Shown in pieces: positions 9,742-18,300 of a DNA stretch of 64,000 nt. The number at the start of each line of letters is the position of its first letter. The stretch's first letter is position 1. Below the pieces are notes generated by a model. The model did no database searches, was not told where the DNA came from, and saw only the letters and a list, made by a program, of their open reading frames with translations. Where the stretch lies: the NCBI RefSeq assembly GCF_013318015.2, contig NZ_CP115841.1:2356001-2420000 (forward strand). Direction: 5' to 3'. This DNA is from Agrobacterium tumefaciens (GTDB taxonomy: Bacteria; Pseudomonadota; Alphaproteobacteria; Rhizobiales; Rhizobiaceae). The position numbers and the translations under genes are program-made.

Positions 9742-11505
9742 TTGACTTTGTTTCAGGTTTACACACGCGCCCTGCGCTATCTGACCGTACATAAATGGCG
9801 GGTGTTGATCGTTGTCATCGCCAACATCATTCTTGCAGCGATCACCATTGCCGAACCCGTGCTGTTTGGACGGATCATCGACGCCATCTCCTCCGGCTCC
9901 GATGTCACGTCCATCCTCATCCTGTGGGCGGGTTTCGGCGTCTTCAACACCGTGGCTTATGTCGCTGTCGCCCGCGAGGCCGACCGGCTGGCCCACGGTC
10001 GCCGCGCGACCCTGCTGACGGAAGCCTTCGGCCGGATCATCTCCATGCCGCTCTCCTGGCACCATCTGCGAGGCACCTCGAACGCGCTGCATACGCTTCT
10101 GCGCGCCAGCGAGACGCTGTTCGGCCTTTGGCTCGAATTCATGCGCACGCATCTGGCGACTTTCGTCGCGCTCGTACTGCTTATTCCGACAGCCATTGCC
10201 ATGGACCTGCGCCTCAGCTTCGTCCTGATCGGTCTTGGCATCGTCTACTGGTTCATTGGCAAGTGGGTGATGGGCCGCACCAAGGATGGCCAGGCTTCGG
10301 TCGAGGAGCATTATCACAGCGTTTTTGCCCATGTCAGCGATTCCATCAGCAACGTGTCCGTCCTGCACAGCTACAACCGCATCGAGGCTGAAACGAAGGC
10401 GCTGAAATCCTTCACCGAAAAACTGCTGAGCGCCCAATATCCGGTGCTCGACTGGTGGGCTTTCGCAAGTGCCTTGAACCGCACTGCCTCCACCGTTTCG
10501 ATGATGATCATCCTCGTCATCGGCACCGTGCTGGTGAAGAACGGCGAATTGCGCGTCGGTGACGTGATTGCCTTCATCGGTTTCGCCAATCTTCTCATCG
10601 GCCGTCTCGATCAGATGCGTCAGTTCGTGACCCAGATTTTCGAGGCGCGCGCAAAGCTCGAGGATTTCTTCGTGCTGGAGGATTCCGTCAAGGAACGGGA
10701 AGAACCGGGCGACGCCCGCGAATTGTCCAATGTCTCCGGCACCGTGGAGTTCCGCAACGTCAATTTCGGTTTCGCCAACACCAAGCAGGGCGTCCACGAC
10801 ATCTCGTTTACGGCCAAGGCCGGCCAGACGATTGCCATCGTCGGACCGACGGGCGCGGGCAAGACCACGCTCATCAATCTTCTGCAGCGTGTCTATGATC
10901 CGGATTCAGGCCAGATTCTGATCGATGGAACCGACATCTCGACGGTGACGAAGAACTCGCTCAGAAACTCCATCGCCACGGTGTTCCAGGATGCCGGCCT
11001 TCTGAACCGCTCCATCCGCGAAAACATCCGCCTTGGTCGCGAATCTGCTACCGACGCGGAGGTCGTGGAAGCAGCAGCAGCTGCTGCTGCGACGGATTTC
11101 ATCGACAGCCGTATCACCGGCTACCTGACCCAGGTGGGTGAACGCGGCAACCGCCTGTCCGGTGGCGAGCGCCAGCGTATCGCCATTGCGCGTGCTATCC
11201 TGAAGAACGCTCCCATCCTGGTCCTTGACGAGGCAACCAGCGCGCTGGACGTGGAAACGGAAGCACGGGTTAAGGCCGCCGTGGACGCGCTGAGAATGAA
11301 CCGCACGACCTTCATCATCGCCCACCGCCTTTCCACGGTGCGCGATGCCGATCAGGTGCTGTTCCTCGATCAGGGCCGTATCATTGAAAAGGGCACGTTT
11401 GACGAGCTCAGCCAGCGTGGCGGACGCTTCACCTCGCTGCTGCGCACCAGCGGCCTGCTGACAGAGGACGAGGGCCAGCCCCGGCCGAAAGCCATCGCCT
11501 CCTGA
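9742..11505 (+). CDS. chvA: Cyclic beta-1,2-glucan ABC exporter (ChvA/NdvA)
   Basis: Half-size ABC exporter (587 residues) that moves cyclic beta-1,2-glucan across the inner membrane; in Agrobacterium it is needed for attachment and virulence. The N-terminal half holds about six membrane helices (for example VLIVVIANIILAAITIAEPV). The ATPase domain shows Walker A GPTGAGKTTL, signature LSGGERQRIAIARAI, Walker B ILVLDEATSALD and the switch histidine in AHRLST. The start is a TTG at 9742, giving the known N-terminus TLFQVYTRALRYLTVHKWR. The last 9 codons and stop are part of a tandem duplication (11476-12264). It is convergent with chvB, the synthase for its substrate. Confidence 0.96.
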   Translation: MTLFQVYTRALRYLTVHKWRVLIVVIANIILAAITIAEPVLFGRIIDAISSGSDVTSILILWAGFGVFNTVAYVAVAREADRLAHGRRATLLTEAFGRIISMPLSWHHLRGTSNALHTLLRASETLFGLWLEFMRTHLATFVALVLLIPTAIAMDLRLSFVLIGLGIVYWFIGKWVMGRTKDGQASVEEHYHSVFAHVSDSISNVSVLHSYNRIEAETKALKSFTEKLLSAQYPVLDWWAFASALNRTASTVSMMIILVIGTVLVKNGELRVGDVIAFIGFANLLIGRLDQMRQFVTQIFEARAKLEDFFVLEDSVKEREEPGDARELSNVSGTVEFRNVNFGFANTKQGVHDISFTAKAGQTIAIVGPTGAGKTTLINLLQRVYDPDSGQILIDGTDISTVTKNSLRNSIATVFQDAGLLNRSIRENIRLGRESATDAEVVEAAAAAAATDFIDSRITGYLTQVGERGNRLSGGERQRIAIARAILKNAPILVLDEATSALDVETEARVKAAVDALRMNRTTFIIAHRLSTVRDADQVLFLDQGRIIEKGTFDELSQRGGRFTSLLRTSGLLTEDEGQPRPKAIAS

Positions 11506-11872
11506 CACTCTGGCTTACGGAATATAATAAGGGCGGGCACCGTGGTGTCCGCCCTTTTTCTTTGTCCGTTTTCCAAGGTCTGCGAAGCTGCAGACATGTA
11601 CCTTGATAATGCAGGCAAGGACCTAGCCTTAGCCTCAGCCTTGGCCATCAGCATTCAGCGATCCAACAGCGCAGAAACATGGCTCTGTAAAACTGCTCTG
11701 CCTGCGTTCCACGTCGAGAGGAGCACGCCTTACATTCTCGGTGGCCCCCGCAAGAGCGTCGCGAGGCTGTGTCATTTCTCTCATGAGATGATGCTGGAGA
11801 TACCCGTCAGGACAAAGTCGTCACCGCGCCTCCGTGCAGACAAACAATAGCAGGGCAGCCACAATAAAAATT
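11476..11872. repeat. Tandem duplication copy 1 (chvA 3' end plus chvA-chvB spacer)
   Basis: 397 bp starting at the last 9 codons of chvA and running through the chvA terminator to an A-rich tract. The same sequence restarts immediately at 11873. Counting by eye, the copies differ at about 13 substitutions plus one 6-bp in/del (about 97% identity). There is no transposase or terminal inverted repeat. Confidence 0.95.
11528..11562 (+). terminator. chvA terminator (copy 1)
   Basis: GC-rich stem GGGCGGGCACC / GGTGTCCGCCC followed by TTTTTC, 22 bp after the chvA stop. Confidence 0.8.
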
Positions 11873-12264
11873 CAGCCCCGGCCGAAAGCCATCGCCTCCT
11901 GACACTCTGGCTTACGGAATATAATAAGGGCGGGCACCGTGGTGTCTGCCCTTTTTCTTTGTCCGTTTTCCAAGGTCCACGAAGCTGCAGACATGTACCT
12001 TGATAATGCAGGCAAGGGCCAAGCCTTAGCCTTAGCCATCAGCATTCGGCGATCCAGCAGCGCAGAAACATGGCTCTGTAAAACTGCTCTGCCTGCGTGC
12101 CACGTCGAGAGGAGCACGCCTTACATTCTCGGTGGCCCTTGCAAGACCGTCGCGAGGCTGTGTCATTTCTCTCATGAGATGATGCTGGAGATACCCGCCA
12201 GGACAAAGTCGTCACCGCGCCTCCGTGCAGACAAACAATAGCAGGGCAGCCACAATAAAAATTC
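11873..12264. repeat. Tandem duplication copy 2
   Basis: About 391 bp; it repeats the chvA tail codons with the stop, the terminator and the spacer, and ends exactly at the A-tract that serves as the U-tract of the chvB terminator. One 6-bp deletion and about 13 substitutions separate it from copy 1. In the longest shared reading frame most substitutions change the amino acid, so the segment does not look protein-coding. Confidence 0.95.
11925..11959 (+). terminator. Duplicated chvA terminator (copy 2)
   Basis: Same hairpin 397 bp downstream; the single C-to-T change in the 3' arm converts a G-C pair to G-U, so the stem is preserved. Confidence 0.65.
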
Positions 12265-12290
12265 GGGCCCCTGCGTCACCGCAGGAGCCT
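12255..12290 (-). terminator. chvB terminator
   Basis: Minus-strand stem GGCTCCTGCG / CGCAGGGGCC (one G-U pair) with a 4-base loop, followed by CGAATTTTTATT, about 30 bp beyond the chvB stop. Confidence 0.75.
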
Positions 12291-12321
12291 GATTTTAAAA
12301 GCAAACGTAGAGCCGGTCGTC

Positions 12322-15300
12322 TCAGTCGAACGGGATCACCCGATCGTCAGCCGACAGGGGCTTGCCGTCGACGGATACAGAGACCTCCGCCGTGCCGGCC
12401 TTACGGCTGACGACGATGTCCTTTGCTTTACCGTCCAGCGTGATCTTCACCGAGAAGCCGCTCCAGTCTTCGGGCAGCGACGGCGCGATGTGAAGCTTGC
12501 CTTCGGTTCGGGTGATACCGAGAATGCCCTCGATCGCGGCGCGATAGAGCCAGCCGGCGGAACCCGTGTACCAGCTCCAGCCGCCGCGACCTGCATAAGC
12601 GCCCTCACCATAGACATCGGCGGTCACCACGTAGGGTTCGACCCGATAGGTTTCGGACGATGCCGCGTCGAGCGCATGGTTGACCGGGTTGAGCAGCTTG
12701 AAGCAGTTCCACGCCTCCTGCGCACGCCCCTGCTTGGCAAGGGCAAGCACTACCCAGGTCGCCGCGTGGGTATATTGTCCGCCGTTTTCGCGCACACCCG
12801 GCGGATATCCCTTGATATAACCCGGATCATGCGGTGCCCGCGAGAATGGCGGGGTGAACAGACGGATGATACCGGCCTTTTCATCGACCAGATGCTCAAT
12901 GACGGCGTCCATCGCCTGCCGTGACCGGCCTTCCTCACCCTCGCCGGAAAGAACGCTCCAGCTCTGGCCAAGTGAATCGATCTGGCATTCCTCGCTGGTG
13001 GCGGAACCGAGCGGCGTGCCGTCGTCGAAATAACCGCGACGGTAGTAGCTGCCGTCCCAGCCCGCAGTTTCGAGAGCATTGCGAAGCTTTTCGCGATGCG
13101 CCGACCACCTGCCGACACGGTCTGCATCACCGCGCTTTTCGGCGATCGCGATGAAGTCGCGAAGCGCTCCGGCCAGGAACCAGCCAAGCCAGACACTGGT
13201 GCCCTTGCCGCCGATGCCGACACGGTTCATGCCGTCGTTCCAGTCACCGCCCAGGATCAGCGGCAGACCGTTTTCGCCGGTGCGATGGATCGCGAGATCA
13301 AGCGCCAGCGCCGCGTGTTCGTAGAGGCTAGCGGATTTGTCGCTCGTCTCCGGCTGGAAGAAGGCATCGTGCTGCCCCGGCATCAATGCCGGTCCCTTGA
13401 TGAAGGGGATGCTTTCATCAAGGATGGCCGCATCGCCCGTAGCCGAGACATACTGGTTGATCGCATAAGCGAGCCAGACCACGTCATCAGAGATCGTCGT
13501 GCGGACACCTGCACCGGTCAAAGGCAGCCACCAATGCTGGACATCGCCTTCAGCAAACTGGCGGCCTGCCGCACGCAGGATCTGCTTGCGAGCGAGATCC
13601 GGCTGGTAGAGCAGGAATGCCAGCGTGTCCTGAAGCTGGTCACGGAAGCCGAAGGCGCCGCTCGACTGATAGAAGGCCGTGCGCGCCAGGATGCGGCACG
13701 CCAGCGCCTGATAGGGCAACCAGCTATTGACCATGTGGTTGAAGCCGGCATCGGGCGTGGTAACCTGCAACTGACCGGTAAAGCCAGTCCAGAACGCCTT
13801 GCTGCCCTCCAGCACCGACTGGAAATCCGCCGCACGGACTTGTTCGACCAGCGTTGCCGCCTCCTCCGCATTGTCGGCATCGCCGAGAATGAAGGTCATA
13901 TGCCGTTCTTCACCGGGCTTCAGGTGGATTTCCTGCATCAAGGCGGCGCAGGGATCGCCGTCCACCTCGGTGCTGCCACTGAGTGCCGCACCGGACACAA
14001 TGCCCTGCGGAGCCTGTGCAGAACCGAAGCGGCCGATGAATTCACGGCGGCTGGTGGTGAAGCCGCTTGCCTCGCTGTCGAGCGTCAGGAAGGCAGTGCG
14101 GGTGCTATAGTCGATGCTGTAAGGGTTCGAAGCAAAAATCGCATTGCTGCTGGCATCGTGCCTGCTCAGGATGAACGGCGCAGATTTCTGGCCATTATTG
14201 CCCAGCACCCATTCCACATAAGCATAGACCTTCAGGCGGCGGCTTTTCGAACCCTTGTTGCGTACGATGAGCTGCGAGAACTTTACCGGCTTTTCACGGT
14301 CTACCGTCTGCGTCACCTCAACTTCAAGCTTATCCGTCTTGCCGGTCATTACGGAGTAACCTAGACCGTGACGGGTTTCGAACAGGGCTTCCGGATCACG
14401 CGAAAGGGCAGCACAGGGCGTATAGAGCTTTCCTGTTTCCACATCGGCAACATAGAAGGCCTCGCCCGGCCGGTTGATGACCGGATCGTTGCTCCAGGGT
14501 GTCAGCTGATAGTCACGGGAATTGCGGCTCCAGGTGAAACCAGCGCCTTCCGCCGACACATGGAAGCCGAAACTTTCGTTCGAGATGACGTTGATCCAAG
14601 GATGCGGCGTGGATTGCCCACCATGCAGGCGCACGACATATTCCTCTCCGCTTTTGGCGAAACCACCAAAACCGTTCCAGAAATCGAGATCGCCGGCATC
14701 CTCGACAGCCTCAGCGACGGGGAACGCAGGCACCGGCAGGCGAGCCTGCGCGGCCTCAGTAGCGCCGTCAGGACCGCGATGCGCCGCAAAAAGCGACACG
14801 GCGCGGTTGATCTGGTCGACAATCTTGCCATTCCGCACATGCAGCACGACGCGGGAGGCCGCCAGAAGCGCGCTCCATGTCTCTTCGTCCATCAAGTCGC
14901 GGCGAACGGAGAACACATGCGGCCTACCACCATCGGCGGGATTGATGCGACGCTGTGCCTCGGAAATATGATCCAGAGCATGCTGCATATCCTGTGCATA
15001 CGACGCGGCCCGTTCGTTGACGATGACGAGATCGAAGATCACGCCGCGCGAACGCAGATATTCGTGGGCGCTGAGCGCCTCACGGGCAATATCCATGTCC
15101 ATATCGTCGTTGATACGCAGGCTGAAGATCGGGAAATCGCCCGAAATGGCAAGCGGCCAAAGCGCCCGCTGCGAAGCGAGGCCCGTTTTCAGCGTTTCCG
15201 AATCCGCGCGCAGATGCATGTCCGGATAGGTCAGATAACGGCCGAGATGCTGGAAAGCGGCTGCCTGCTGCGAAGTGACACCCACATGGCGCATCTGCAC

Positions 15301-18300
15301 CTGCGTGCGCGTCCATGCATGCACGAGTTCATGGGCAAATGCGTCCGGATGGCGATAACGATCGATCGCCTTGTCGACTTCCTCGCGGCTCGGCGCGGCA
15401 ATCGTCCAGAAAATCACGCTCACCTTCTTGCCGGCCGGTACGCGCACAGTGCGGCGCAACGACAGGATTGGATCGAGCGTGAAGCCGTCGGTGTTGGAAA
15501 GCGTGGCACCGGTATCGAATGCAGCCGCTTCACCGAGCGATCGGCCGCGGCCGATGAACTTGGCACGGTCCGTCTCGAACTCCGTCGGGCGCGATGGGCC
15601 GGCGTTATCGGCAGCAAGATGCGCGATGATCGTTCCGGGCTCATTCGGGCTGCGGCGGTTACGCCAGGCGCGGATCACATCGCCGCGCCGGCCGATCTCC
15701 GTCTGCACGAACATGCGCGAGAACAGCGGATGGGCGTTGTCGTCGTCTTCCGACGCAATGACCGGCTCCATATAGGAGGTCACTTCAATGTAGCGATCCT
15801 CGGAACCGACATTGAGCAGCGTGACGCGGCGGCCATCGGCATCGTGCTCAGTGGCGACGATGCATTCAACGACGCTCTGCAGATCGCCGACATTCTTGTG
15901 GAATTCGGCCTTGTCGTCGGTGAAGATCGTCTTGGTCTTTTCGCCTTCGATGACACGCGGCTCAGCCGTCGCACTCCACCATTGTCCATTGGTGGTATCG
16001 CGCAGGAAGATGAAGGTTCCCCAACGATCTTCGGTCGGGTCGGCCTTCCAGCGGGAAATCGCCTGACCGTTCCATTTCGAATATCCCGCACCCGTTGAGG
16101 TGAGCATCGTCGAATAATGGCCGTTCGACAGGAACACCACTTCGCGGTCGCGCACGGCCGGGTCGGCGATGGAGCGCACTTCCGCACGCAGCAGGTCTGC
16201 CTGTTCCTTGCCGGGGGTTTCCGGCTCGTATTTGGCGCTCATGACAGGCACTTCGCGCGGTGCCTTTTCCTGCAACAGGAGTTCGGCCGCCTCGATTACC
16301 GGGTCGGAATGGAAGAGTTCGCGCAACACACCGTCAAAGGCGACGTTGGCGACAGCCGCGATCGACATGCCGTGGTGGTGGGCATAATAGTTGTAGACCA
16401 CCGCGCAGACCTTGCCGTCAGGCACACGTGTCGGCGTGAAATCCACGGCATCATGGAAGCCGTACTGTCCAAGCGCGCCAAGCTTGCGCAGCTTGTCGAG
16501 GTTTTCCAGCGCACCGTCAGGATCGTACTGGCTGGCGAGGATCGACGCATAGGGCGCGATGACAGCATTCTGGCCGAGACCGCGCTTGAGGCCAAGCGTC
16601 GGCACACCGAAGTTGGTGTACTGGTAGTTCATGTTGTGATCGCGGGCATTGAACGCCGCTTCGGAAATGCCCCATGGCGTGCCGAGACGGCGGCCGTGGT
16701 TCATCTGTTCCTTGACGATCAGATTGTTGGTCTGGTTGAGAATGCCACCCTGACGCTCCTGCATGACGAGCGGAGGCATCAGATATTCGAACATCGAACC
16801 CGACCAGGAGACCAACGCGCCCTGCGCACCGATCGGCACGACCTGGCGGCCGAGACGGTACCAGTGCTCGGTCGGCAGATCGCCCTTGGCGATGGCAAAC
16901 AGGCTGGTCAGGCGGCATTCGGACGCCAGAAGGTCGTAGCAGGCCTCGTCCAGTTCCTTGCTTTCGACGCGGTAGCCGATCGACAGAAGACGGCGGTCCT
17001 TGCGATAAAGGAACGTGAAATCCATCGAGAAAGCGAGGTTGCGGCTGCGGTCGCGCAGCGATGCAAGACGCTGGCGTAGCGGCTCCATATTGGTGAGGTC
17101 GATGGCGCTGTCTGAAATATGCGCCTCGCAGCAATCCACGAGCAATTGCGCCCAGCGGGTCACTTCCGCGCTCTGCGCAGACTTCACTTCGTGATCGACA
17201 TTGGTAGCGAGCTTCTGGATGTCGCGCGCGAGTACCGCAAGATTGATGACGCGGATCGATGCGAATTCATGCTCGCGCTTGACCGAGGCAAGAGCGTTCG
17301 AAAAACCGATGATGCGTTCTTCGAGGCGGCGATGCAGCGGACGCAGGTTCTTGCGGTCGTCAGGCAGCGCTTTCAGCGTTTCGCGCAGAATACCGGCGAG
17401 ATCGCCGATACCGTCGAGATTACCCTGAAGATGCGCGGAAGGCGCTTCCGCCCACTGGCGGCAGGCAGACGAAACCGCAATCAGGTGACCGGCGAGATTA
17501 CCGCTGTCCACCGCCGAAACGTAACGGGGACCAAGCGTCTGCAGCGTGTCCGTATGGTACCAGTTGTAGAGATGGCCGCGATGTTTCTCCATCTTCTCGA
17601 CGGTCTGGATCGTGTTCTCGATCCGCTCCAGCGTATCGGCAAAGCTGATCCAGCCAAACTGGCGCGCCGAAATGATGGAAAGCAGGTAAACGCCGATATT
17701 GGTAGGCGATGTACGCGAGGCAACAATCGGCTCCGGCGTTTCCTGGAAGTTGTCCGGCGGCAGGTGGTTTTCCTGCGGCGTCACGAAGGCTTCGTAATAA
17801 CGCCATGTGCGACGCGCGATCTTGCGAAGCTCGAAAGAGACGTGTTCCGAAACGAACAGCCGGTCTTCGGTTTCCGCCGACTGGCTGACATACCAGGCAA
17901 CCGCGGGAGACAGAACCCAGAGCAGTGTGAAGGGAATGCCGATCAGGAAGGCATTGTCACCGGGCAGCGCCGCAAACAACAGGCCGAGCATGGCCACAAC
18001 AGGCGCATGCCACATCTGGCGGAAATAATAGGTGATGCCGCCCTGGGCGCTAGACTGCATGCTGGCGGCGGTGCGCCATTCCAGCATCAGCTTGTGGCTG
18101 ACGAGCAGACGGTAGAGCGAACGGACAATTGCATCCGTCATCATGCAGGCAGAATCGGCAATGAAGACGATACGCAGCGCAACCTGCGCATTGGTGGCGC
18201 GGATTTCCGACCAGATGGTGTGGAAATGCGCCTGAGGCACGATATCAGTGGAGCGCGGCACGAGGCCGGAAAGCAGCGAGAGCGTCGGAGCGACGAACAG

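Noticed and set aside
11542..12241. Paired 100-102-codon plus-strand frames inside the tandem repeat
   Set aside because: They start with GTG inside the terminator hairpin, have no ribosome site, and most differences between the copies change the amino acid.
11476..12264. Insertion sequence or transposon remnant
   Set aside because: No transposase fragment, terminal inverted repeats or target duplication; the unit includes the host gene's own 3' end, so a tandem duplication explains it.
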